This document shows positions 1 to 6,397 of a stretch of DNA of 7,709 bases, piece by piece. The position numbers and the translations under genes were made by a program. How positions within the stretch are numbered: position 1 is the first letter of the stretch; every line of letters starts with the position of its first letter. The stretch comes from Cyanobacteria bacterium UBA9579 (GTDB lineage Bacteria > Cyanobacteriota > Vampirovibrionia > Gastranaerophilales > UBA9579): assembly GCA_003499585.1 (NCBI GenBank), contig DNSU01000144.1:3544-11252 (forward strand). The letters run 5' to 3'. Under the pieces are notes generated by a model, which made no database searches, had not been told where the DNA came from, and saw nothing but the letters and a program-made list of their open reading frames with translations.

Positions 1-50
1 CTATCGAGCACCATCTAAAAACTATTTATTATCTTTTCTGCTGTTCTTAA

Positions 51-410
51 TTAAAATAATTTCTCGAAATTCTTTTGCATTTCTGAATAATTTGTTTTTG
101 TTGCTTTTAAAGAAATATTTGTAAAATAAAATAACATCGGAATACCTATTAGTATAGTCATAGCTATAGTAAATGCTTTTTTAATCCATTTAAAATATTC
201 TTTATGTTTATATTCTTCATTAATTTCCTCTCTGCTTTGTGCAATCAGATGATTAATGAAATCCTGCTTTTCCTGATAAGATAACGATTCGATAAATTTT
301 ACGTTTTCAGGATGAATCTGAAATACAAACTTCTTAGGACCCTGTACTATATCGTCTTCACTGAAATATTTGGGTTTTCTTGTTTCAAAATTTTTGAATG
401 ATTCAGTCAA
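51..410 (-). CDS. Small single-pass membrane protein of unknown function
   Basis: I do not recognise this family. The chosen start is TTG at 410-408, because an AAGGTGG ribosome-binding site (complement of 418-424) lies 7 bases upstream; this gives 119 residues. An alternative in-frame TTG at 428 adds six residues but has no comparable site. The protein has a charged soluble N-terminal part of about 80 residues, rich in Lys and Glu, including a HPENVKF stretch and a probable helix with several Glu residues just before the membrane. One hydrophobic segment follows (about residues 83-105, from AFTIAMTILIG to FYFTNISL), then a short polar tail ending in NFEKLF. Lys residues before the segment suggest the N-terminal part is cytoplasmic. 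There is no signal peptide and no Cys or His cluster. It is divergently oriented to the glycan operon, and its base composition is even more AT-rich than its neighbours. It appears real because of the long open frame and good ribosome-binding site; function is unknown. Confidence 0.72.
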   Translation of the reverse strand: MTESFKNFETRKPKYFSEDDIVQGPKKFVFQIHPENVKFIESLSYQEKQDFINHLIAQSREEINEEYKHKEYFKWIKKAFTIAMTILIGIPMLFYFTNISLKATKTNYSEMQKNFEKLF

Positions 411-454
411 TTTATTTCCACCTTGCAAAATATTTGTAATAATATTAATTAACC

Positions 455-484
455 TTGTACATCAATTCATTTTAGACTTATAAT
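455..484 (+). promoter_or_regulatory. Candidate sigma70-type promoter for the glycan operon
   Basis: A perfect TATAAT lies at 479-484. A weak -35 candidate, TTGTAC (455-460, three of six consensus matches), is 18 bases upstream. The predicted start near 491 gives a leader of about 58 bases before the GTG start of the heptose kinase gene. The -10 box is convincing in position, but in such AT-rich DNA a TATAAT can occur by chance. Confidence 0.45.
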
Positions 485-496
485 TTAATCGTTTTA

Positions 497-509
497 GTGA
501 TAGTATCAC
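497..509. promoter_or_regulatory. 13-bp palindrome in the divergent intergenic region
   Basis: GTGATA and TATCAC are perfect inverted copies around a single central G. The site lies just downstream of the predicted transcription start of the operon and within the region shared with the divergent membrane-protein gene. This is where a dimeric repressor would bind. The stem is short and has almost no loop, so a DNA operator is more likely than an RNA hairpin. No regulator gene is in the window, so the operator role is inference. Confidence 0.35.
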
Positions 510-548
510 CTAACTTATGTAATTGTATCAAGAAATTTTGGAGTTGCT

Positions 549-1583
549 GTGGTTACTTTCGATAAATCTAATTTAAAATCTATTATACAAAATTTAAACA
601 AAGGTCGTGTACTCGTAATAGGTGATTTTGCTATAGATGAAATGATTTATGGCCAAACTCACCGAATTTCAAGGGAAGCACCTGTTTTAATATTAAAACA
701 TACACATACTAATATTATACTTGGAACAGCTTCAAATGCTGCTAATAATATTGCTGCATTAAGTTCAAACAGAGTTGCAACTATAGGGCTTTATGGCGAA
801 GATTACTATGGGCCTATATTATTAGAAACCCTTAATAAAGCCCGTATAGATACTTCTTATATGGTGCTTGATCCTTCAAGAGTGACTTCTACCAAAACAA
901 GAATTTCAGGATCATCCACTCAATCTGTTACTCAGCAAATAGTGCGTATTGACAGAGAAATCTGTGATCCTGTTAACAGCGATATAGAAGCTAAAATTAT
1001 TGATAATATTAACAAATGTGCGCATGAATTTGATGCTATCTTACTTTCTGATTATGGTATAGGCCTGATGACTCAAAATATTATCGATACAGCCATACAA
1101 GCAGCTAAAAAACATAACCTGTTTATAGCTGTTGATGCTCAAACAGATCTTACCAGATTTCAGGGAGTTACAGTAATTACCCCAAACCAGCCGGAAGCTG
1201 AAAACACACTTGGATATGAGCTTAAAGACCATGAAACTCTTATCAAAGGCGGTAGAGAACTTCTTGAAAAAACTTCTTCTGAGATGATACTCATTACCAG
1301 AGGAAGTGAAGGAATGATGTTATTTGAAAAAAATGGTAATATTTCAAGCATTCCGGCTTTTAATAAGACGGAGGTTTTTGATGTTACCGGAGCAGGAGAT
1401 ACTGTTGTAGGAACCTTTACTCTAGGGCTTTGTGCAGGAGCTGCCGGAGCTGAATGTATGTTCCTTGGAAATCTCGCTGCAAGTATTGTTGTTAGACAGT
1501 TTGGTTCTGCAATTACTACAATTCCTGAGCTCACAGAGAAGATAGATAATTTAAATACTGAAGATTTAGGCTTAAAAATATAA
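549..1583 (+). CDS. rfaE1: D-glycero-beta-D-manno-heptose-7-phosphate kinase (RfaE1/HldA type, PfkB family)
   Basis: This cytoplasmic ribokinase-family enzyme is predicted to phosphorylate D-glycero-beta-D-manno-heptose 7-phosphate at C1. The product is heptose 1,7-bisphosphate, a precursor of ADP-heptose. The 344-residue length equals the kinase half of bifunctional HldE; the nucleotidyltransferase half is absent, so this is a stand-alone HldA-type protein. In order: VLVIGDFAIDEMIYG near residues 21-35 (start of the fold, with the RISREAPV stretch typical of RfaE1), GTASNAANN at 59-67 (substrate loop, where RfaE1 usually has GGAANVA), ITPNQPEAE around 210, ITRGSEGM around 249, and the PfkB signature DVTGAGDT at 278-285 with D284 as catalytic base. 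The start is GTG at 549, with GGAG at 540-543 five bases upstream. It is the first gene of the operon. Other PfkB sugar kinases are the alternative, but the REAPV and DVTGAGDTV contexts favour RfaE1. Confidence 0.85.
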   Translation: MVTFDKSNLKSIIQNLNKGRVLVIGDFAIDEMIYGQTHRISREAPVLILKHTHTNIILGTASNAANNIAALSSNRVATIGLYGEDYYGPILLETLNKARIDTSYMVLDPSRVTSTKTRISGSSTQSVTQQIVRIDREICDPVNSDIEAKIIDNINKCAHEFDAILLSDYGIGLMTQNIIDTAIQAAKKHNLFIAVDAQTDLTRFQGVTVITPNQPEAENTLGYELKDHETLIKGGRELLEKTSSEMILITRGSEGMMLFEKNGNISSIPAFNKTEVFDVTGAGDTVVGTFTLGLCAGAAGAECMFLGNLAASIVVRQFGSAITTIPELTEKIDNLNTEDLGLKI

Positions 1584-1603
1584 GAATTGGGGTTTAAAAA
1601 ATT

Positions 1604-2119
1604 ATGGTTAAAAATGGCAAGCTTTTTGGATTTATAAATGTCATTGATTTAAGTATCGTTTTAATTGTTTTAGTTGCAGCTACAGGCCTGGTACTTGTAA
1701 AGAGCAACAGATATGCAACTTCTGCCAATGTCATTAAAAAAGAATCTATGATCGAATTTGATGTGGTAATAAGAGGATTAAAACTTTCAAGTGAAGAACT
1801 TTTGTTTAAACCTAAAGAAAGAACCTTTATTACAATCAGAAACGTTCCTTATACCTCTCTTGAAATCGTAAAGGTTGAAATGGAACCATGGAAAGCCGTG
1901 ATCCCTGACGTTAAAAATCCTGGTAAAGCATTTGCTGTTGCTGATCCAACCGCACCTTATACATATAATTTCCTTGTTACTGTAAAAGACAAAGCAACCA
2001 TAACAGCAGACGGAGCCGTTATTGGCGGAAACAAAATTAAAACAGGATTAATAGTAAGTTTAGAAGGCTATAAATACAGAGTTAACGGTATGGTTTCAGA
2101 CGTAAGAGTGCTTCAATAA
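1604..2119 (+). CDS. DUF4330-type membrane-anchored protein
   Basis: This 171-residue protein resembles the DUF4330 family, which I recall mainly from cyanobacteria and some Firmicutes and which has no established function. The family feature is the N-terminal GKLFG-INVIDL motif (residues 5-16), running straight into one transmembrane segment (about 11-32). The rest is a beta-rich soluble domain. With Lys residues before the membrane segment, that domain probably faces the periplasm. Conserved-looking parts include IEFDVVIRG after residue 45 and a Gly/Lys-rich stretch near the C-terminus (GGNKIKTGLIVSLEG) that resembles a small barrel. The start is ATG at 1604 with GGGG at 1589-1592, a longish spacing of 11 bases. 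It sits 20 bases after the kinase and one base before the IctB-like gene, so it is almost certainly cotranscribed and translationally coupled. An accessory role in envelope-glycan assembly is inference from context. Confidence 0.75.
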   Translation: MVKNGKLFGFINVIDLSIVLIVLVAATGLVLVKSNRYATSANVIKKESMIEFDVVIRGLKLSSEELLFKPKERTFITIRNVPYTSLEIVKVEMEPWKAVIPDVKNPGKAFAVADPTAPYTYNFLVTVKDKATITADGAVIGGNKIKTGLIVSLEGYKYRVNGMVSDVRVLQ

Positions 2120-2120
2120 T

Positions 2121-3581
2121 ATGAATTTAGTAAAATCTTCTCTATTTTTGAGATTATTAAACAAGCTAGACATTCAGGAAGATTCTTCTTTAGTACAGGC
2201 TATGAATAATAGCTTTATTTTCAATAAGTTAAACGGTCTTCTTGGATTTATTCAGGATAAAATGTCATATTTTGCTCAATCGAGTAAACTGGTTAAAAAT
2301 CTTGATAATTATATTTTAATTTTGATATCTTTGCTTATTATTGCAATACCTTTTGCTTCAACAAAGATAATCGGCTTTATTACAGTAGCTGCTTTTGCTT
2401 TACTGGCAATGAAATTTTGTTGTGTTAAAGGGGAAAAGCATAATTTTACCAGCTTTGACATACCTATATTTTTATATATAGCAATAGTAGGAATAAGTGT
2501 AGCCTTTTCATCATTATTAATTCCAAGCATAAAAGGCTATGTAAAAATGCTGATTTATTTTGGAGGATATTTAACTTTTCTGAATGTTCTTCGTGGAAAA
2601 CCTAAAAGAGTTATTTATCTTATGGGAGTTATAGCCCTGTCTGCAACTGCTGAGGCTTTTTGTGCCATTTATCAGCAGGTAATAGGCGTTGAAGCCCTTG
2701 CCTCCTGGCAGGACAATACAGAGGTTAATCCTGAACAGTTGATGAACAGAGTTTATGGCACTTTAAAACCATTTAACCCCAACCTTCTTGCAGGTTATCT
2801 CGTTGCAACATTTTCATCAGCTCTTGGGCTGGCTTTCTGGTTTTTACACAAGAAAAATGTTCGATTAACTTTGCTTGCATTTATCGGAACAGCCGCTATT
2901 CTTCTGGCTATAGTTTTTACAGGTTCAAGAGGAGCATATATTGCGACTGCTGGTATGTCTTTTGTTTTCGTTCTTCTTTCAGGCCATATTATCTGGCATG
3001 ATTATGGCCACATTAAATGGCTCAAAAAATTATGGATCGCAAGTATAATTGCAGGTATAGCTCTGGTGATTCTGGCTGTTTTACTATCCCCGTCACTTCT
3101 GCACAGAATAGGATCAATATTTGCCTTTAGGGCAGACAGCAGTAATTCATACAGATTCAATGTTTATGCTTCTTCTATAAAAATGTTTCTTGATAACTGG
3201 ATTATAGGCATAGGTCCGGGAAATACTACTTTCAGGCTTATCTATGGATTATACATGGTAACAGGGTTTGATGCCCTTGGAACTTACAGTGTTCCTTTAG
3301 AAATAGCTGTTGAATCCGGTATTTTCGGGCTTTTAATATTTAGCTGGTTAATATTATTTAGCTTTATTAAAGGCGTTAAATATATCTGTAACAAGGCTAA
3401 TTTACTTGAAAACAAAATTATCGTATCAAGTTGTTTAATAGGAATAACAGGCTTAATGACTCATGGGCTCGTTGATACAATTTGGTACAGGCCGCAGGTT
3501 AATTTGATTTTCTGGATGCTAATAGCAATTCTCTGCACTATGACTACATCTTCTTTTAGCCTTTCCCAAAAGCAGGAATAA
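2121..3581 (+). CDS. O-antigen ligase/polymerase-fold membrane protein (Wzy_C, IctB-like)
   Basis: This 486-residue inner-membrane protein has about 10-12 hydrophobic segments and belongs to the O-antigen ligase (Wzy_C/WaaL) superfamily. Those enzymes join or polymerise lipid-linked glycans on the periplasmic side. Signatures are NPNLLAGYL at 219-227, GSRGAY at 268-273 (an Arg in the usual place for the family), GIGPGNT at 363-369 followed by an IYGLY...ALGTYS...LEIAVESG stretch, and HGLVDTIWYRPQV at 448-460. The last two match what I remember of the cyanobacterial IctB subfamily, once proposed to be a bicarbonate transporter. The neighbours here are sugar kinase and glycosyltransferase genes, so glycan ligation or polymerisation is the better call. 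An N-terminal cytoplasmic extension of about 60 residues precedes the first membrane segment. The start ATG lies one base after the previous stop and has no strong ribosome-binding site, consistent with translational coupling. Confidence 0.82.
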   Translation: MNLVKSSLFLRLLNKLDIQEDSSLVQAMNNSFIFNKLNGLLGFIQDKMSYFAQSSKLVKNLDNYILILISLLIIAIPFASTKIIGFITVAAFALLAMKFCCVKGEKHNFTSFDIPIFLYIAIVGISVAFSSLLIPSIKGYVKMLIYFGGYLTFLNVLRGKPKRVIYLMGVIALSATAEAFCAIYQQVIGVEALASWQDNTEVNPEQLMNRVYGTLKPFNPNLLAGYLVATFSSALGLAFWFLHKKNVRLTLLAFIGTAAILLAIVFTGSRGAYIATAGMSFVFVLLSGHIIWHDYGHIKWLKKLWIASIIAGIALVILAVLLSPSLLHRIGSIFAFRADSSNSYRFNVYASSIKMFLDNWIIGIGPGNTTFRLIYGLYMVTGFDALGTYSVPLEIAVESGIFGLLIFSWLILFSFIKGVKYICNKANLLENKIIVSSCLIGITGLMTHGLVDTIWYRPQVNLIFWMLIAILCTMTTSSFSLSQKQE

Positions 3582-3619
3582 TTATATAATTTAAATATTC
3601 AACAATATAAAGTAACTAT

Positions 3620-4690
3620 ATGATAAGAAGACAAAAAAAGGTAAAGACGACAAAAATTCTGGCTATTAACTTTGGCGGAATTGGCGATGAAATTTTATTT
3701 CTGCCAACATTAAAGTCTATTAGTGCTTTTTATCCTATTCCTCATCTTACTCTGGTAGTTGAACCAAGAAGTAAGTCGATTAAAGAACTATCATCTCTTA
3801 TTGATAAAGTTATTACCTGCGATGTTAAAGGGAAATTTAAATATTTTAATCTTATTAAGCTTATATTTAAAATCTGGCCAGGCAGGTATGATATTGTAGT
3901 CTCATCAGGAAGTTCAAAGCTCGTAGCAATTCTGTTATTTTTAACAGGAATAAGAAAAAGAATCGGTTATGATAGTGGCTTGTTAAGTAGAATTCTGCTC
4001 ACAAAAGCGGTTCCGCTTAATAAAAATCAATATGCTGCTAATATGTATCATGATTTGGCTACAGCTATTAACCCTGAGCAAGATCCTTTATTACCTGAAA
4101 TCAATATATTACCTGAAAATATGATATGGGCAAATGAAAAAATCGGGTCCAGAGATAAACAAATTATTGTTATTCATCCAGGAGTCAGTAAACTCAGTAT
4201 TGAAAAAGGAATTATCAAGTTTTGGTCCATAACTAACTGGGTTGATTTAATTGTTAAACTCTTATGTTCAGGAAAATATAAGGTAATCTTAACAGGCGGC
4301 CCTGATGATGAAGGGGTTTTCCTTCAGTTAAGGGCTGAGCTGGCAAGATATAATCTTCTTGATGATGGTTTAATCAATCTTTATGGTGAAACAAAGAATA
4401 TTTCTCAACTTGCAGCTTTGATTAGTCTGTCAAACGTTCTTGTTTGTGTAGATTCTGCCCCAATGCATATAGGAGTGGGGGCAAGAACTCCAATTGTAGC
4501 CATATTCGGCCCTACAGATGAGAAAAAGTTACTTCCTCAAAATGATTATAGATTTGCTGCTGTAAGAGAAGAATCTCTTGATTGCTATCCTTGCCTCTGG
4601 GATAAAAGACAAACATCCTGCGATTATCTGGATTGTTTGAATATTAACCCTGAAAAAGTTTTTGAAGTTATTGAGCAGCAACTAAGCTAA
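3620..4690 (+). CDS. Glycosyltransferase family 9 protein (heptosyltransferase type)
   Basis: This 356-residue GT-B enzyme is predicted to transfer heptose or a related sugar from a nucleotide donor (typically ADP-heptose) to a lipid-linked acceptor at the cytoplasmic face of the inner membrane. The N-terminal domain has NFGGIGDEILFLPTL, with D23 in the position of the family's conserved N-terminal Asp. The C-terminal donor-binding domain has VIHPGVS (H186-P187-G188), VILTGGPDDE, then DSAPMHIG (278-285) and IFGPTD (near 295-300), all typical GT9 landmarks. A Cys cluster at 322, 325, 334 and 338 (C-x2-C-x8-C-x3-C) matches the Cys-rich tail seen in many heptosyltransferase II-type proteins. The only plausible start is ATG 3620; the upstream ribosome-binding site is weak. 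It closes the operon, 38 bases after the IctB-like gene. Acceptor and exact donor cannot be read from sequence; pairing with the RfaE1-type kinase supports heptose. Confidence 0.87.
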   Translation: MIRRQKKVKTTKILAINFGGIGDEILFLPTLKSISAFYPIPHLTLVVEPRSKSIKELSSLIDKVITCDVKGKFKYFNLIKLIFKIWPGRYDIVVSSGSSKLVAILLFLTGIRKRIGYDSGLLSRILLTKAVPLNKNQYAANMYHDLATAINPEQDPLLPEINILPENMIWANEKIGSRDKQIIVIHPGVSKLSIEKGIIKFWSITNWVDLIVKLLCSGKYKVILTGGPDDEGVFLQLRAELARYNLLDDGLINLYGETKNISQLAALISLSNVLVCVDSAPMHIGVGARTPIVAIFGPTDEKKLLPQNDYRFAAVREESLDCYPCLWDKRQTSCDYLDCLNINPEKVFEVIEQQLS

Positions 4691-4730
4691 GAATCTTGAT
4701 CCTAGTACTTTGTTAAAAAGCTCTATCACA

Positions 4731-4809
4731 TCGTCATTCTGAATGATAAATCCCGAAGAATCTCAAAATAGTTCAATCATGAGATCCTTCGTTACACTCA
4801 GGATGACGA
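4731..4809. repeat. 79-base interrupted palindrome, dispersed intergenic-repeat (REP/MITE-like) type
   Basis: The outer arms 4731-4742 and 4798-4809 pair over 12 positions with one T-G wobble (TCGTCATTCTGA against TCAGGATGACGA). The inner arms 4754-4764 and 4781-4791 pair at 10 of 11 positions (CGAAGAATCTC against GAGATCCTTCG). The loop is 16 bases, and the left arm carries about five extra bases between the two stems. The start CGTCATTCTGA, inner GAAGAATCTC and end GGATGACG match a well-known kind of intergenic palindrome scattered in many unrelated bacterial genomes. I see no clear target-site duplication. It may act as an mRNA 3' stabiliser or attenuator between the two transcription units. 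Confidence 0.75.
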
Positions 4810-4858
4810 GACATAATTAATTTAACAGAACACTAATCTAATATAAATATCGGGTTTA

Positions 4859-4906
4859 AGTTATATGTCTTAAAATTCAGCATTGATTGAATCTAGACAT
4901 ATAACT
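4859..4906. repeat. 12-bp perfect inverted repeat upstream of the radical SAM gene
   Basis: AGTTATATGTCT (4859-4870) and its exact complement AGACATATAACT (4895-4906) flank 24 bases. Inside the loop, ATTCA (4875-4879) and TGAAT (4888-4892) give a second 5-bp stem with an 8-base apical loop, so the whole folds into one two-tier hairpin. No T-tract follows in either direction, so it is not an ordinary terminator. It could be a DNA operator or a structured RNA element; which is unknown. Confidence 0.6.
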
Positions 4907-4911
4907 ATAGC
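4883..4911 (+). promoter_or_regulatory. Weak candidate promoter for the radical SAM gene
   Basis: TTGATT (4883-4888) and TATAGC (4906-4911) are spaced 17 bases apart, each matching four of six consensus positions. The right arm of the 12-bp inverted repeat fills most of the spacer, so a protein bound there would block RNA polymerase. The match is modest and could be chance. Confidence 0.25.
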
Positions 4912-5000
4912 CATATTAGTTATTGTCTGTGTTTAAATCGTTATGGTACCTTTATTCCTACAGCAGAGGCTTTTGAGTCGAAAACAAAATAAATTAAATT

Positions 5001-5004
5001 GGAG
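5001..5004 (+). promoter_or_regulatory. Ribosome-binding site that sets the radical SAM start
   Basis: GGAG lies seven bases before the ATG at 5012. The upstream in-frame ATG at 4943 has no purine-rich site before it. Family alignment logic also favours 5012, since the Rossmann-type strand ARILLIQPS begins about ten residues after this start. Confidence 0.8.
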
Positions 5005-5011
5005 CTATAGG

Positions 5012-6391
5012 ATGAATACTCTTAGTGATCAGAAAAAAGCAAGGATACTACTCATACAACCTTCCCAAATAGACGATGACGGAACTCTTAGAAAAAGTGA
5101 AAAAGGTTTATTTCCAAGATTAGCGCTGCCGCAGCTTGCATCTATAACTCCGGATGAATTTGAAACAAGTATAATTGATGAATTTATTGAAGATATAGAC
5201 TTTAATGCGGATGTCGATCTTATAGGTATTTCTGCAACAACTCCTCAAGCTCCCAGAGCTTATTATATTGCTGAAGAATTCAGAAAAAGAGGCAAAAAAG
5301 TCGTTATTGGAGGCATGCATGCTTCTATGGTTCCTGATGAAGTCGAACAACATGCCGACAGTATCCTTATAGGTGAGGCAGAAATCACATGGAGAGAAGC
5401 TCTAAGCGATTTTAAGGAAAATAAACTAAAACCCAGATATAAAAACATTGAGAGAATAGATATCACAAATATTCCATCTCCACAGCTAAGCAAGCTTGCT
5501 CTGGATAAATATGCCGTTTTATTTAGACCGATACAAACAACCAGAGGTTGCCCTCATAATTGTGACTATTGCTCTGTTACAAACTTTTTTGGAAAAAGCT
5601 ACAGGCATAGATCTATAGATGATGTCGTAAGAGAAATAGAGGCTCTTGATTCAAAATATGTTTTCTTTGTAGACGATAACATAGCTGCAAACCCAAAGAG
5701 AGCTAAAGAATTGTTCAAAGCTATTGCTCCTTTAAAAATAAAATGGACATCACAATGCTGTATGAGTATTGTTTATGATGATGAGATGCTTGAATTGGCC
5801 AGAGACAGCGGTTGCATTAACTTAATGATGGGACTAGAAAGCCTTTCATCTGAGAGTCTTGAAACCGTAAATAAGAAATCCATCAATAAAGTAGACGATT
5901 ATTTCTATATGGTGGACAAGCTTCATAGATATGGCATTTCTCTTATGGCTTTTATGATATTTGGATTTGATTTTGATGATGAAACTGTCTTTGAAAAGAC
6001 ATGCAAGTTTGCAGAAGATGCAAAGATTGATTTTCCATGTTATTGGATTTTGACACCTTATCCAAATACACCTTTATATGACAGAATGGAATCTGAAGGA
6101 AGAATTATTGTAAGAGATTGGGCTAAATATGACTGTAATCATGTTGTATTTAAACCTAAACTAATGTCCCCCAAAACACTACAGGATGGATATAATTATG
6201 CTTGTAAAAGAGTTTATTCCATTCCAAGCATAGTAAAAAGATTTATTATACCTTCTTCATTCACCCCTACATTCAATAGAGCAAAGAGTCTTATACGTGT
6301 AGTACCTCCTTTAATAACACAATTAAAATTGTTTAGAGAAGGCAGTATAAAAAAATGTTCCCTGGCAAGTAAATACCAGATTCAGGAATAA
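5012..6391 (+). CDS. B12-binding-domain radical SAM protein of unknown substrate
   Basis: This 459-residue cytoplasmic iron-sulfur enzyme is of the class that includes BchE, hopanoid methylase HpnP and many uncharacterised members. Residues about 10-150 form a cobalamin-binding-type Rossmann domain (ARILLIQPS, VDLIGISATTPQ, VVIGGMHASMVPDE, ADSILIGEAE). The usual DxHxxG cobalt-ligand motif is not visible, so B12, if bound, may be held without a His ligand. The radical SAM core follows: TTRGCPHNCDYC with C180, C184 and C187 binding the 4Fe-4S cluster, then SYRHRS, VFFVDDNIAAN, MGLES (273-277) and LMAFMIFGFDFD. The C-terminal part (PYPNTPLYDRMESEGRI onward) resembles the DUF4070-type extension seen in this class. 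It is a separate transcription unit with its own upstream hairpins and a strong terminator. No genes for a pathway around it reveal the substrate; lipid or envelope modification is a guess only. Confidence 0.85.
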   Translation: MNTLSDQKKARILLIQPSQIDDDGTLRKSEKGLFPRLALPQLASITPDEFETSIIDEFIEDIDFNADVDLIGISATTPQAPRAYYIAEEFRKRGKKVVIGGMHASMVPDEVEQHADSILIGEAEITWREALSDFKENKLKPRYKNIERIDITNIPSPQLSKLALDKYAVLFRPIQTTRGCPHNCDYCSVTNFFGKSYRHRSIDDVVREIEALDSKYVFFVDDNIAANPKRAKELFKAIAPLKIKWTSQCCMSIVYDDEMLELARDSGCINLMMGLESLSSESLETVNKKSINKVDDYFYMVDKLHRYGISLMAFMIFGFDFDDETVFEKTCKFAEDAKIDFPCYWILTPYPNTPLYDRMESEGRIIVRDWAKYDCNHVVFKPKLMSPKTLQDGYNYACKRVYSIPSIVKRFIIPSSFTPTFNRAKSLIRVVPPLITQLKLFREGSIKKCSLASKYQIQE

Positions 6392-6397
6392 CAAGCA

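Larger units (their letters stand above)
4691..5011. other. Gene-free region between glycan operon and radical SAM gene
   Basis: This 321-base stretch has no credible coding sequence. The in-frame upstream extension of the radical SAM gene to ATG 4943 lacks a ribosome-binding site and encodes a non-conserved-looking leader. The region holds a 79-base interrupted palindrome, a 12-bp inverted repeat and a weak promoter candidate, listed separately. I see no T-tract terminator directly after the glycosyltransferase stop. Confidence 0.6.

Noticed and set aside
1..14. Possible start of another minus-strand gene at ATG 14-12 running off the left edge
   Set aside because: Only four codons are visible and no clear ribosome-binding site precedes it, so it cannot be judged.
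1160..1534. Open frame of 124 codons on the minus strand inside the heptose kinase gene
   Set aside because: It is fully antisense to a well-supported gene whose motifs are clear; its product has no recognisable domain and it has no promoter or intergenic position.
2121..3581. Naming the IctB-like protein a bicarbonate transporter
   Set aside because: The fold is that of O-antigen ligases, the neighbours are glycan genes, and no carbon-concentrating genes are present, so the transport name is not supported here.
3585..3590. TATAAT in the gap before the GT9 gene as an internal promoter
   Set aside because: The -35 position at 16-18 bases has no reasonable match and the surrounding DNA is nearly pure A+T, so chance is likely.
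4943..5011. Upstream in-frame extension of the radical SAM protein by 23 residues
   Set aside because: The ATG at 4943 has no ribosome-binding site, whereas GGAG sits seven bases before the ATG at 5012; the extension does not resemble a signal peptide or family sequence.
5120..5493. Two overlapping minus-strand open frames within the radical SAM gene
   Set aside because: Both are antisense shadows of the conserved B12-binding domain and show no independent coding signals.
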